From contig NZ_MDDP01000034.1 in NCBI RefSeq assembly GCF_001999725.1, forward strand, positions 62,001-126,000: a DNA stretch of 64,000 nucleotides. Reading direction: 5' to 3'. This DNA comes from Cellulophaga omnivescoria. Its GTDB lineage: Bacteria; Bacteroidota; Bacteroidia; Flavobacteriales; Flavobacteriaceae. The notes beneath the pieces are model-generated. The model searched no databases, was not told the DNA's origin, and saw nothing but the letters and a program-made list of their open reading frames with translations. Made by a program: the position numbers and the translations under genes. Below are positions 17,391-26,513 of this stretch, one piece after another. Numbering within the stretch: the stretch's first letter is position 1; each line of letters begins with the position of its first letter.

Positions 17391-17747
17391 TTAGTCTATG
17401 TATTGTTTTTCTACAAAATAATTTACCAAAGCTTCTTTCATTAAAACACTTTGTTCACCTGCTTTTAATGTTGGCAACTCTTCTTTTATTTTATAATGTG
17501 GCCATCCGTCTTCATCAAACATTTCAAACTCATAATAACCATAAGGCTCTAGTAACCTACAAATGGCAATATGCATTAAATTTATTTTTTCGTCTTTTTT
17601 ATATTTAGCGTGTGGTTTACCTAACTCTTGTATGCCTACCAAGTATATAATTGCATCTAGCTCTAGTGTATCACCATCTGCAAATTGGGCAGATAATTTT
17701 TCTACTAAAACATCCCATCTCTCTTTTAATTCGGTATCTCTTGACAT
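17391..17747 (-). CDS. conserved hypothetical cytosolic protein
   Basis: A 118-residue soluble protein without signal peptide or membrane segment. Notable stretches are LELDAIIYLVGIQELG, a mid-region KINLMHIAICRLLEPYGYYEF and EDGWPHYKI. It looks all-alpha with a conserved aromatic patch. I recall similar short proteins in many Bacteroidota but know no function. It ends 23 nt upstream of the pbpC start and may be co-transcribed with it. It is divergent from the CvpA-family gene. Confidence 0.72.
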   Translation of the reverse strand: MSRDTELKERWDVLVEKLSAQFADGDTLELDAIIYLVGIQELGKPHAKYKKDEKINLMHIAICRLLEPYGYYEFEMFDEDGWPHYKIKEELPTLKAGEQSVLMKEALVNYFVEKQYID

Positions 17748-17818
17748 TGTAATAGTTACAAAATTTATGTTGTTTTATTCTGTTTTTTAATAAGATGTAA
17801 AGGTACAAATCAATATCC

Positions 17819-17826
17819 TATATTTG
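17819..17826 (+). promoter_or_regulatory. probable -7 box of the CvpA-family gene
   Basis: TATATTTG is an exact TAnnTTTG match, 15 bases before the ATG at 17842. Confidence 0.45.
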
Positions 17827-17841
17827 TAAAAACACTTGAGA

Positions 17842-18351
17842 ATGAATTTTTTAGACATTATACTTGGCATACTAGTAATTTTTGGACTTTATAAAGGCAT
17901 TAAAAACGGACTTTTAATAGAAATAGCCTCTTTAATTGCATTAGTTGCTGGTATATATGCTGCTATACATTTCTCTTACATTATTGGCAATTACCTTACT
18001 GAAAAATGGCAATGGGACCAAAGCACTATACACATTGCATCTTCCATCTTAACTTTTATTGTGGTGGTACTTATTATTAATTTAATTGGTAAACTGCTTA
18101 CCAAAGTTGCTAAAGCTGTTATGCTTGGCACTTTAAATAGAATAGCTGGCGGCTTATTTGGCGCTCTAAAAGTTGCTGTTATTATAGGAGCACTTCTCTT
18201 ATTTTTAGACCAAGCAAACAACAAACTACAAATTGTTAAGCAAGAAACCATAGAAAGCTCTACACTTTATACGCCTATAAAAACTATTGGCGAGTTAGTT
18301 TTTGCTTTTGTTTTAGAAGAAACACAAGAACACCCTACAGAAACCCTTTAA
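17842..18351 (+). CDS. CvpA family membrane protein
   Basis: A 169-residue protein starting MNFLDIILGILVIFGLYKGIKNGLL, the typical CvpA opening. Four hydrophobic segments are visible at about 5-20, 25-47, 65-85 and 99-122, and GTLNRIAGGLFGALKVAVI is the conserved core. The family includes the colicin V production protein and is implicated in envelope homeostasis, but the molecular activity is unknown. The ATG at 17842 is chosen over an upstream TTG at 17836. It converges with a lipocalin-like lipoprotein gene. Confidence 0.88.
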   Translation: MNFLDIILGILVIFGLYKGIKNGLLIEIASLIALVAGIYAAIHFSYIIGNYLTEKWQWDQSTIHIASSILTFIVVVLIINLIGKLLTKVAKAVMLGTLNRIAGGLFGALKVAVIIGALLLFLDQANNKLQIVKQETIESSTLYTPIKTIGELVFAFVLEETQEHPTETL

Positions 18352-18370
18352 AAGCTACTTTTTTATGCAT

Positions 18371-18397
18371 AAAAAGCGCCTAAATAAACTTAGACGC
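18371..18397 (-). terminator. intrinsic terminator of the lipocalin-like lipoprotein gene
   Basis: Read on the minus strand, GCGTCTAA pairs with TTAGGCGC (one G-U) and is followed by TTTTT. On the plus strand the same stem has a C/A mismatch and lacks a T-run, so it works mainly for the minus-strand gene. Confidence 0.7.
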
Positions 18398-18418
18398 CCT
18401 AAGTTTTGTTGGTTATAA

Positions 18419-18925
18419 TTAATTTTTAGTGTAGGTATATGTTACCTCAGCTTCAACCAATTGATTATTTATGTCTCTAATATTTAACAGGCTTTCTACA
18501 GAGAAAGCTGTTTCGTCATCATTTAAATTAATTTGCGAACTAAAAATTGTACACGCACTAGAAAAATTTAAAGTATTACCAGTAAATTGCCAAGTTCCTA
18601 AAATATCACTCTTTTGCTCACAATTTGCAGCTGTTAAACCTTGTTTAAACGTAAAACTTCTGTCCGTCATAAAATTGTATTCAGCATCATTTTGGCAATC
18701 TGTACTTTGTACAAAAATATCTTTTATAGGATTATCTTCTTCATCATCTGTTAAATCTACTGCTACACTAGATTCTACCGCCGTTAACACCCAAGTACCT
18801 TGCAACACACTTTCTACCGCTGTTAACTCTCCTGTATAATCTTCTGCGCAAACAAGATCATCATCTGAAGAACAATTCAAGAATAAAACACCAAGTAAAC
18901 CAATACAAGCTAATTTAAATTTCAT
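18419..18925 (-). CDS. lipocalin-like lipoprotein
   Basis: A 168-residue lipoprotein with signal peptide and lipobox LFLNC (Cys18) followed by SSDDD, typical of surface or periplasmic lipoproteins in this phylum. The mature domain has the flavobacterial lipocalin-like pattern: LQGTWVLTAVESS near the start, DRSFTFKQG, LGTWQFTGNTLNFSS and a final EAEVTYTYTKN. Four Cys in the mature part (CAED, TDCQN, ANCEQ, SACTI) could form disulfides. Ligand unknown. It lies between the alpha-2-macroglobulin gene and a convergent CvpA gene. Confidence 0.82.
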   Translation of the reverse strand: MKFKLACIGLLGVLFLNCSSDDDLVCAEDYTGELTAVESVLQGTWVLTAVESSVAVDLTDDEEDNPIKDIFVQSTDCQNDAEYNFMTDRSFTFKQGLTAANCEQKSDILGTWQFTGNTLNFSSACTIFSSQINLNDDETAFSVESLLNIRDINNQLVEAEVTYTYTKN

Positions 18926-18996
18926 AATTCTAATTTTATAATTGTTATATACTAATTAGAACCAAAAATTTAAAAAAGGTTGCGTAGAAGTTGTGT

Positions 18997-21900
18997 TTAT
19001 TTTACAACCTCTACCCAACGTCCTTTTGTACGTACTAAGTAATCATTATCATACATAGCTTCTGCTTGCACACCAGGCAAATAATATGTTCCTAGGTATG
19101 ATGCGTTTAATAAAACTCTAAAGCTTTTAGTTTCATTTTCTTTTAAGTCAAAATAAAAATTAGCTCTATCATCACGTAAATCTGTATAGGTTACATTGTT
19201 TGCTGCAAAATTGCCAAAATCTGTAAAACGTGTATTTACAATTTCCCATCCACTAGGAAAAATTTCAGTTAATGCTACGTCTTCAATTTTACTATTGGTA
19301 GTATTTTTTAGTACAACCTCAGCAACAAAATCTGTTCCTTGTTGTATTTGTGATGCATCTATAGAACTACCATTTCTAGATTTGAAGACAACATTTACAC
19401 TTAAGTTATTCTGCACTGTTTTTTCTTCACCCACAGGCAACTTACCACTGTTAACCAAGGTTACATAAAGTGTATTACCCTCATTATTTTTTATTTGCAA
19501 AGAGTTACTTCCATTTTTAATAGAAAGTGACCTGTTAGCCAATGTTTTACTTGTACTAACATTATCTTTATTACCGTTAACTTTTAGTGTTGCATTTATA
19601 CCTTTACCACCAACCATATCTGCAAATTTAGCCATTGCTAATAAGCTATATGCTGTACTTTGTGTACTCATATAGGTATTGCTATTTAAAGCTTCTGCAA
19701 TTTCTTTTGCCAACTGCTGAGACGCTTTTTTGTTTTCCATTATAGACATAGTTTCTAAAGCCATAGCCTTATTGCGTTCTACAGAACCATACGTTCCATA
19801 ATTATGTTTAACATTGGTAAAATCTAAAGTAGCACTGTTCATTAACTTGGTAGCTACAGATTTTTGCCCAATAAGGGCATAAGCAGCTGCTAGTCTTAAT
19901 TTAGATTGGTTAGACAAGTCTTTTGTTTCTTGTAACCTGTTCATAGACGCAACATCTGCGTTACCAGCTAATGCTAGTGTATATAAACGGTATGCTTGCG
20001 GTAATAAGGTGTATCTACCACTGGTTCTGTACTGTTTTGCTACATTCTTTTGATAAGTTATCCATTTAGATTTAAATCCTATTGGTAATGCATATCCTCT
20101 TTTTTCTGCTTCTAACATAAAATGTCCAGCATAGGTTGTTCCCCAATCGTTGGCACTACCTTGACCTGGCCAGTATGATAAACCTCCGTTAGATTTTTGG
20201 AAACCAGCTAAACGATTTATAGCCATTTCTACGTTTTTCTGCACTTCTTCTTTTTTCGATTTAGGCATATCAAAAATATCTGCTAAAAATAACTGAGGAA
20301 AAGCACCAGATGTAGTTTGCTCTACACAACCGTGTGGGTAACGAATTAAGTATTGCATTCTTCCGTTAAAATTCATTGGTGGTAATGTAGATAGTTCTAT
20401 TGATGCCGTATTTGTACCAGCTACACCAAAAGTTTCTAAACTAATATTTTTACTACTGTTAGGATCTAATACATAATTGGTTGCCTCTGCAGTAACAGGA
20501 TTAGGATTTACCACATCTATTGGAATCTCAAAAGATGCTTTTTCTCCATTACCAGAAGCCTCTACTATTACTTTACCAATACCTTTAAAGTCCGATACTT
20601 TAAGAACAAAATACGCCATTTTCTCGTCTGGAGTAGTAAACCTTAACGATTTGGTATTTCCAGCTTCAATAGTAAAAGCCTTGTTATCCTTAATTTTTAC
20701 TGTTACATTTTTAACCTTTTTCTCCATAGCAAAAACAGTAACTGGTAATATTACAAATTCTCCCGGAGTTATTTTACGTGGTAATGACGCTAAAATCATT
20801 AAGGGTTTACGCACTGGTGTTGTTTTTTCTTCACTACCATATGCTTCCTTCTCTGCATCTGCAGCAACAACCATTGTTCTAACAGAACCTACGTACTTTG
20901 GTATTTTAATTTTATGTGCTTTAGTTTGTCCTTTTTCTAATTTAAAAGGGCCTAAATGTACCACCATAGGCTCAAACCTATTTGCTTTTTTGCTTTTAGC
21001 CCCAGCAAGTTCATCATCACCACCAATAGCAAATACCTGATTTATTCTGCCGCCAAAAGCACCAATAACATCATCATAAACATCCCAGGTTTTTACTCCT
21101 AATGCTTCATCTGCATAAAAAGTTCCCCAAGGGTTAGGTGTTTTAAACCTAGTTAAATCTAACAAACCTTCATCTACAATAGCAATAGTATATGTCATTG
21201 CTTTGCCTTCTTTTTCGCTTACTTTAACACTAATTGTTTCTTCTGGCCTAAGCACATCTGGCATTTCAATTTCTGGTTCTAATTTTGTTTCTTTATTTTC
21301 TACAGAGATTGGAATTACACCATACATACGTATTGGCAAATCGTTTTGCGTAGAGGCGTGTGGTTGTAATAAAGAAATATGAATAAACACATTTGGTGTA
21401 AATTCCTTTGTCATTGGTATTGTAAACTTAGTTTCTCCTTTTTGAGTTTCTACCCAAAGAGATTGTAACACTTCATTACCATTTTCTACGGTAACTAAAG
21501 CTCTTCCGTTTTCTGAGCTAGGAAAAGTAAATGTTGCTTTTTCTCCAACATTGTATTTTTCTTTATCAGACGAAAATAACAACATAGTAGCAGCAGACGG
21601 ATCGTTCTTTTTAGACTTCCCTGCCCAGCCTGGCCAATCTATATAAACAGCTTTGCCTGTTGCGTGCCCGCCATTTTCATCTTCTACTCTAACTAAGTAC
21701 CTTCCCCAGTCTGGGTATTTTAATTCAAATTCAAAATTTCCTTTTCCTTTAGAGTTTGTGCTAATTGTTGTTTCAAAAACCTTATTTCTGTAACCACTAT
21801 TACCATAATGCGTTAAGTTATCTTCTGATGTCTCCCACCACCAACGCCACTGAATTTTATAAATGGCTACTTTTAGGTTTTTAACTGCCTTAGGTTTTCC

Positions 21901-24507
21901 GTTTTGATCTACAGAAACCACTTCAAAATTATGTTTAACATCTGTTAACAGCATCCCTTTAGACTTGTCTCCCTTTGGTACATTAAGCCCAATGTACGTG
22001 TCATAAGGAGAATAATCTTTACTAAAAACATCTGTGCTAAAATCTCCGCCGTTTTCGTATACTTTAGTTACAAAAGATGCCTTTAACATACCCGGAGGGT
22101 TACTCTCTAATTGTGGATTGATAGAAAAATTAGCTTTACCTTCTGCATCTATTTTGCCATTATAAACCATTTGTTCTTCTGCAGAAAAACCTCTACTTGG
22201 ATCATCAAAAATATAACCTGGATAATTTTTAAATTTGGTTTCTACTGCATTAAATTTAGCTGCAATATCTGTATTTAAATTTTTTGCAATTGCACCGTGC
22301 AACCACTTAACTTCCATTGTGCCTTTTATAGGTTGTTTGCCATTAAGTATATCTTCTCCAAAATTGTTTTTAATTTTTAAACGATTCGGTTTTATGGTTT
22401 CAATTTTAATGGTTTTTGTAAACTGTGCTCCACCAACAGATACTTTTGCCAACCAGTCTCCCGTCATAGCGTCTTCATCTGTTTGTATAGGAAAGTTATA
22501 AAAGTTGTTTACACCTAATGTTTTTATTTCTCTATGAACCACATCATTATAAGGGTCTAATAATTCTAATTTTACAGGATGGTTAGCAGGTAATTTATTA
22601 GCATTGTCATTTAAAACAAATGATAGGTGTAACATATCTCCTGGACGCCAAACACCACGTTCTCCAAAAATATAGCCCTTAATACCTTTTTGTAGCTTCA
22701 CTCCTGAAACCTTAAACTTACTTACTGACAAGGCGTTACCATCATTAAGTTTTACATATGTTTTTTGGCCTTTAAATTCTGCTACTGCAAAAAATGCTAA
22801 ATGCTTAGCATCATAAAAAGATACTCCTTCTGCATTTGTTGTTACCGTTCCTAACTCTTGTTGCTGGTAGTTATAAAAAGTAACTTTAGCACCTACTATT
22901 GGTTTGGCTGTTACAAGATCTGTAGTAGCTACAAAGTAATTTTTATTGACACCTTTTTTTACCGTTACTCCAATATCTGTTGCCAAAACATTAATTCCTA
23001 CTTTTTTATTTACGTAGTATGATGTGTGACAAGGATTTTCTCTTTCACTCCAGCTATAATCATTGTTGTAGTAACTTTCAGAATTATCCCAATAGCTACT
23101 TTCTGTTTCTTCATCAAAATCATCATTATTTTCCTCTTCATCAAAAGGACTAAAGTTTGTTCCATCACTACAAGTGTACAAACTATATTGTGGTTTAAAA
23201 GAAAACTCTACTCTGTAAATAGCACCCTTTTCTGGTGTTATTAAATTTGTTAAGTCTAATGCGTGTGCTTGCCATTTACCATTATTAACGGTAAGCTCAT
23301 CTATTAGCTTTAGTTTTTTACTTGCAATTGGCCTTGCAACTCTACGTAATTGGTTGTTACCACCTAACTCTGTTACTTGTAAAAACTGAAGTACATTGTT
23401 TTCATAAATACGAAAAACCTTAACATCTACAGCTTTTAAGTTTACGGCCTCAAAATTTACTTTTAAGTTGGTAGATGATGGCAAAATAACACCGTTAGAC
23501 AACGCTCTAACCTGTGGTTTAATTTGCTCAAAAGCTATATGCTCTGTATATTTTTTTTTAAGTTTTACACCATCACCCCTTTTTATACCATCAAAAACCT
23601 CTAATAATAAGGATCCAGTATGGTTTTGTGAAGGGTACAAATAAAGCGTATTTCCCTTTATAGAAAATTTAGGGTTTGCATCGTTCTCTAATACAACCAA
23701 ACCTTTTAAATTTTGACCTTTTTTTAATGGGTCTGAAAAATTGATTTTTACGGCAGGACTTCCTGTTTGCCTTACATCTACATTTAATATTGAAAAATTA
23801 TTTTTACCAGGAATTACAACTTCTATTTTTCCTTTTGTATCTATATCAAAAGAATTTCCATCATATACCAACTCTAATTTTTCATCTTCATTGTACCTCT
23901 TTATACTATCTAACTTAAGCTGAAACTGTGTTCCACTTTTTGGATTATTACCATATTTAAAAGGTAACTTTTTACCTTTATATGTAGCAGAAGTTAATTT
24001 TTTTACGGTTTCTAAGGTTAATATATCTGCAGATCTTAACTGTAAGTCTATGTATTGATATTCTTTAGAATATGCTTGCATAGGACTTAATGTTACACTA
24101 AACTCTTGTTTTATTGTGTTAACAGAAAAAGCAAACTCTTCTAATTCACCAGGAATATCTTTATAAATTTCTTTTAAGTTTACTAAAAACGTATACTCTG
24201 TATTTTGTTTAAATGCCTTAGACGGAGTAAAAACTAGAGTATTCTCATTTATTGCTTTTATTTTTCCTGATACACTAGGAGAAACATCTAAAACACTAGA
24301 ACTTAAATCTTTTCCGTTTGCCCACTCTGCTACAGGCTTACTTAAAACAATTTTTACAGGTGCTTTAGTAGAAATAATGCCTTGTGTATAGCCAGATACG
24401 TATTCTGCATATTTTGCAGCAGACTCTTCATCTACAACAGTTGCTTTCTTTTTACATCCAAAAAAAAGGGCTAAACATAATACAAGAAAGATTGATTTGG
24501 TTTTCAT
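18997..24507 (-). CDS. alpha-2-macroglobulin family lipoprotein (bacterial, thioester type)
   Basis: An 1836-residue lipoprotein (lipobox LFFGC, Cys18) with the full bacterial alpha-2-macroglobulin layout. Tandem MG domains fill the first 1000 residues, including an acidic and Tyr/Ser-rich linker near 460-490 (EEENNDDFDEETESSYWDNS). The alpha-2-macroglobulin core follows. The thioester motif is HGCVEQTTSG with Cys1394 reactive, followed by a terpenoid-toroid-like helical domain with GGLSYWPGQG. It would trap proteases in the periplasm, working with PBP1C in wall repair. In E. coli yfhM is adjacent to pbpC; here the two are separated by three small genes. Confidence 0.95.
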   Translation of the reverse strand: MKTKSIFLVLCLALFFGCKKKATVVDEESAAKYAEYVSGYTQGIISTKAPVKIVLSKPVAEWANGKDLSSSVLDVSPSVSGKIKAINENTLVFTPSKAFKQNTEYTFLVNLKEIYKDIPGELEEFAFSVNTIKQEFSVTLSPMQAYSKEYQYIDLQLRSADILTLETVKKLTSATYKGKKLPFKYGNNPKSGTQFQLKLDSIKRYNEDEKLELVYDGNSFDIDTKGKIEVVIPGKNNFSILNVDVRQTGSPAVKINFSDPLKKGQNLKGLVVLENDANPKFSIKGNTLYLYPSQNHTGSLLLEVFDGIKRGDGVKLKKKYTEHIAFEQIKPQVRALSNGVILPSSTNLKVNFEAVNLKAVDVKVFRIYENNVLQFLQVTELGGNNQLRRVARPIASKKLKLIDELTVNNGKWQAHALDLTNLITPEKGAIYRVEFSFKPQYSLYTCSDGTNFSPFDEEENNDDFDEETESSYWDNSESYYNNDYSWSERENPCHTSYYVNKKVGINVLATDIGVTVKKGVNKNYFVATTDLVTAKPIVGAKVTFYNYQQQELGTVTTNAEGVSFYDAKHLAFFAVAEFKGQKTYVKLNDGNALSVSKFKVSGVKLQKGIKGYIFGERGVWRPGDMLHLSFVLNDNANKLPANHPVKLELLDPYNDVVHREIKTLGVNNFYNFPIQTDEDAMTGDWLAKVSVGGAQFTKTIKIETIKPNRLKIKNNFGEDILNGKQPIKGTMEVKWLHGAIAKNLNTDIAAKFNAVETKFKNYPGYIFDDPSRGFSAEEQMVYNGKIDAEGKANFSINPQLESNPPGMLKASFVTKVYENGGDFSTDVFSKDYSPYDTYIGLNVPKGDKSKGMLLTDVKHNFEVVSVDQNGKPKAVKNLKVAIYKIQWRWWWETSEDNLTHYGNSGYRNKVFETTISTNSKGKGNFEFELKYPDWGRYLVRVEDENGGHATGKAVYIDWPGWAGKSKKNDPSAATMLLFSSDKEKYNVGEKATFTFPSSENGRALVTVENGNEVLQSLWVETQKGETKFTIPMTKEFTPNVFIHISLLQPHASTQNDLPIRMYGVIPISVENKETKLEPEIEMPDVLRPEETISVKVSEKEGKAMTYTIAIVDEGLLDLTRFKTPNPWGTFYADEALGVKTWDVYDDVIGAFGGRINQVFAIGGDDELAGAKSKKANRFEPMVVHLGPFKLEKGQTKAHKIKIPKYVGSVRTMVVAADAEKEAYGSEEKTTPVRKPLMILASLPRKITPGEFVILPVTVFAMEKKVKNVTVKIKDNKAFTIEAGNTKSLRFTTPDEKMAYFVLKVSDFKGIGKVIVEASGNGEKASFEIPIDVVNPNPVTAEATNYVLDPNSSKNISLETFGVAGTNTASIELSTLPPMNFNGRMQYLIRYPHGCVEQTTSGAFPQLFLADIFDMPKSKKEEVQKNVEMAINRLAGFQKSNGGLSYWPGQGSANDWGTTYAGHFMLEAEKRGYALPIGFKSKWITYQKNVAKQYRTSGRYTLLPQAYRLYTLALAGNADVASMNRLQETKDLSNQSKLRLAAAYALIGQKSVATKLMNSATLDFTNVKHNYGTYGSVERNKAMALETMSIMENKKASQQLAKEIAEALNSNTYMSTQSTAYSLLAMAKFADMVGGKGINATLKVNGNKDNVSTSKTLANRSLSIKNGSNSLQIKNNEGNTLYVTLVNSGKLPVGEEKTVQNNLSVNVVFKSRNGSSIDASQIQQGTDFVAEVVLKNTTNSKIEDVALTEIFPSGWEIVNTRFTDFGNFAANNVTYTDLRDDRANFYFDLKENETKSFRVLLNASYLGTYYLPGVQAEAMYDNDYLVRTKGRWVEVVK

Positions 24508-24690
24508 AAAAAATTAGTTTTGGTAAAAGTACAGTTTAAAATACATAGAATACTCCCTGAAAACTGGGTAATATCTTGTTAAAAACAAATTATTTAACAA
24601 GAACGTATTTATTTGTCCATTTGTTGCTACTTTTTATTTATATTAACCATAAATTAAACCAACCTAACTAAAACCTGTTTTACACTAACC

Positions 24691-25161
24691 ATGTTAAAAA
24701 AGCTATATTACTTATTATTAGTGCTTTTACCTTTAATTATAACCAGTTGTTCTAAAGACAACTTAGAAGAAGAAATTAGCACATTAAACAACGTAGAAAT
24801 AGAAAATGACTTGTTTTTAAAAGTTAATGCACATAGAGAATCTTTAGGCTTGTTACCTCTAAAAAAGAGTGATATAGCTAAAAAATATGCTGCTACACAT
24901 AGCAAATATATGGCTAATACTAATGATCTTGGTCACGCTAATTTTCAGGAAAGAGCAAAAGCTATATCAGAAGAAACTGGCGCCAATTACATTTCAGAAA
25001 ACATAGCTAACAGCTACACAACCGCACAAAAAACACTAAATAGTTGGTTGCAAAGTGAAGGACACAAGGCTAATTTAGAAGGAGATTACACCCACACAGG
25101 TATTAGCGTAATGCATAAACAAGACGGAGATTACTATTACACACAACTTTTTTACAAGTAA
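24691..25161 (+). CDS. CAP/SCP-domain lipoprotein
   Basis: A 156-residue lipoprotein with lipobox IITSC (about Cys20) followed by a minimal CAP (cysteine-rich secretory protein/PR-1) domain. The conserved CAP residues are present: His and Glu in LGHANFQERA, Glu in YISENIANSY, and His in SEGHKANLEG, followed by YTHTGIS. The family binds lipids or acts as a metal-dependent hydrolase in some members; the bacterial role is mostly unknown. A paralogue follows 158 nt downstream. It is divergent from the alpha-2-macroglobulin gene. Confidence 0.85.
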   Translation: MLKKLYYLLLVLLPLIITSCSKDNLEEEISTLNNVEIENDLFLKVNAHRESLGLLPLKKSDIAKKYAATHSKYMANTNDLGHANFQERAKAISEETGANYISENIANSYTTAQKTLNSWLQSEGHKANLEGDYTHTGISVMHKQDGDYYYTQLFYK

Positions 25162-25319
25162 ATTATCAATTACAAGTACAGTTAACACGTATAATTGTAT
25201 TTAATCTATAAATATACTTTTTACCGTTTTTATTTCATCATACATAGTATTTAACACTAACACAATTACTTATACCTATATTTTTACAACATCTAAATTT
25301 TAAATGAAGATTGATTGTT

Positions 25320-25790
25320 ATGTATAAGATGAAATTTCCCCTAATTCCTCTTTTGCTTATACTTTTTATAAGCTGTAATAAAACTGATGGTGCAGATGAA
25401 CTTTATGAAGAAGTTGCCGCAACCAAAATGGAAGCAGAATTATTTGCCTTAATTAATAACCACCGAACTAATATTGGCTTAAAAAAATTACAAATAAGTA
25501 ACAACGCATATAGGTATGCAAAAGAGCATAATATTTATATGATAGAAATCAATTCTATTAACCATGATAATTTTATACAAAGAGCAGAAAGTTTATCATT
25601 AGAAACCAACGCTAGTTTGGTAGCAGAAAATGTAGCAAACCAATACAGTACAGCATCACAAATACTTAATGGATGGCTAAACAGCCCAAAGCATAGAGAC
25701 AATATAGAAACAGATTTTGAATATACAGGATTGTGTATACTTACTAACAAACAAGGCGAACACTACGCCACCCAAATCTTATACAAATAA
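25320..25790 (+). CDS. CAP/SCP-domain lipoprotein, tandem paralogue
   Basis: Second CAP-domain lipoprotein, about 156 residues from the ATG at 25320; an ATG at 25329 (MKFPLIP) is equally possible, while the TTG at 25311 is unlikely. The lipobox is LFISC. Key CAP residues are kept: INHDNFIQRAE, SLVAENVANQY, SPKHRDNIE and FEYTGLC. It shares the overall layout and many positions with the preceding gene, consistent with tandem duplication followed by strong divergence. A 7-codon out-of-frame ATG frame overlaps the start, probably chance. Confidence 0.83.
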   Translation: MYKMKFPLIPLLLILFISCNKTDGADELYEEVAATKMEAELFALINNHRTNIGLKKLQISNNAYRYAKEHNIYMIEINSINHDNFIQRAESLSLETNASLVAENVANQYSTASQILNGWLNSPKHRDNIETDFEYTGLCILTNKQGEHYATQILYK

Positions 25791-25816
25791 CAAACGGATA
25801 AACTATTTTCTTTTCT

Positions 25817-25824
25817 TAAATTTG
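25817..25824 (+). promoter_or_regulatory. probable -7 box of the 3-hydroxyanthranilate dioxygenase gene
   Basis: TAAATTTG matches TAnnTTTG, 32 bases before the ATG. No clear -33 element is seen. Confidence 0.4.
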
Positions 25825-25856
25825 ATAAGCATTTTGCGTAAATAAAGAAAAGAATT

Positions 25857-26399
25857 ATGGCTATAAGAGCACCCTTTAATTTAAACAAATGGATTTCTGA
25901 AAACAGAGACACCTTAAAACCACCTGTTGGCAACAAAAATTTATATAAAGATGCAGGTGATTATATAGTTATGATTGTAGCAGGCCCAAACGCCAGAAAA
26001 GACTACCATTATAACGAAACAGAAGAACTTTTTTATCAGTTAGAAGGCACCATAGAAGTACATATACAAGAAGATGGCAAAAAGAAAACAATGCAATTGG
26101 GGCCTGGTGATATGTATTTACACCCAGCAAAAGTACCGCATTCTCCTGTTCGGCACAAAGACTCTATTGGCTTAGTTATAGAACGTAAAAGAAATAATCT
26201 TGGAGTAGACGATGGTCTACTTTGGTATTGTGATAATTGCAACCATAAACTTTACGAAGCTTATTTTACCCTTAACGATATAGAGAAAGACTTTTTAAGT
26301 CATTTTAAAATATTTTACGGTTCTAAAGAACATCGTACTTGTGATAATTGTGGCACTGTAATGCCTGTGGATAGTAGGTATACCGCAGATGAAGAATAA
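25857..26399 (+). CDS. nbaC: 3-hydroxyanthranilate 3,4-dioxygenase
   Basis: Opens the ring of 3-hydroxyanthranilate to 2-amino-3-carboxymuconate semialdehyde, the last enzymatic step of the kynurenine route before spontaneous quinolinate (NAD) formation or further tryptophan breakdown. This is a 180-residue cupin. The catalytic iron ligands fit the family exactly: His51, Glu57 and His95. The C-terminal rubredoxin-like iron site is intact, with Cys125/Cys128 (YCDNC) and Cys162/Cys165 (TCDNC). Other kynurenine genes are not in the window. An aldehyde dehydrogenase follows, about 115 bp away with its own promoter. Confidence 0.95.
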   Translation: MAIRAPFNLNKWISENRDTLKPPVGNKNLYKDAGDYIVMIVAGPNARKDYHYNETEELFYQLEGTIEVHIQEDGKKKTMQLGPGDMYLHPAKVPHSPVRHKDSIGLVIERKRNNLGVDDGLLWYCDNCNHKLYEAYFTLNDIEKDFLSHFKIFYGSKEHRTCDNCGTVMPVDSRYTADEE

Positions 26400-26467
26400 T
26401 TTACCGAGCGTATAAACACCTATCATAAACCATTACCTAGTTTTGTTAAACAAAGCACATTTATTTG

Positions 26468-26475
26468 TAACTTTG
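26468..26475 (+). promoter_or_regulatory. probable -7 box of the aldehyde dehydrogenase gene
   Basis: TAACTTTG matches TAnnTTTG, 38 bases before the ATG. A TTTTG at 26441-26445 lies 22 bases upstream, slightly too far for the usual -33 spacing. Confidence 0.42.
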
Positions 26476-26513
26476 TGTGAAACATAACAATTTTTAATAT
26501 AAAAGTTATAAAA

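Noticed and set aside
20477-21040. 187-codon plus-strand frame opposite the alpha-2-macroglobulin gene
   Set aside because: It lies wholly inside a gene with strong domain support, has a low-complexity composition dictated by the opposite strand, and no start signal.
25304-25327. Seven-codon upstream frame overlapping the start of the second CAP gene
   Set aside because: A chance ATG in AT-rich sequence is as likely as a leader peptide, and no run of diagnostic codons is present.
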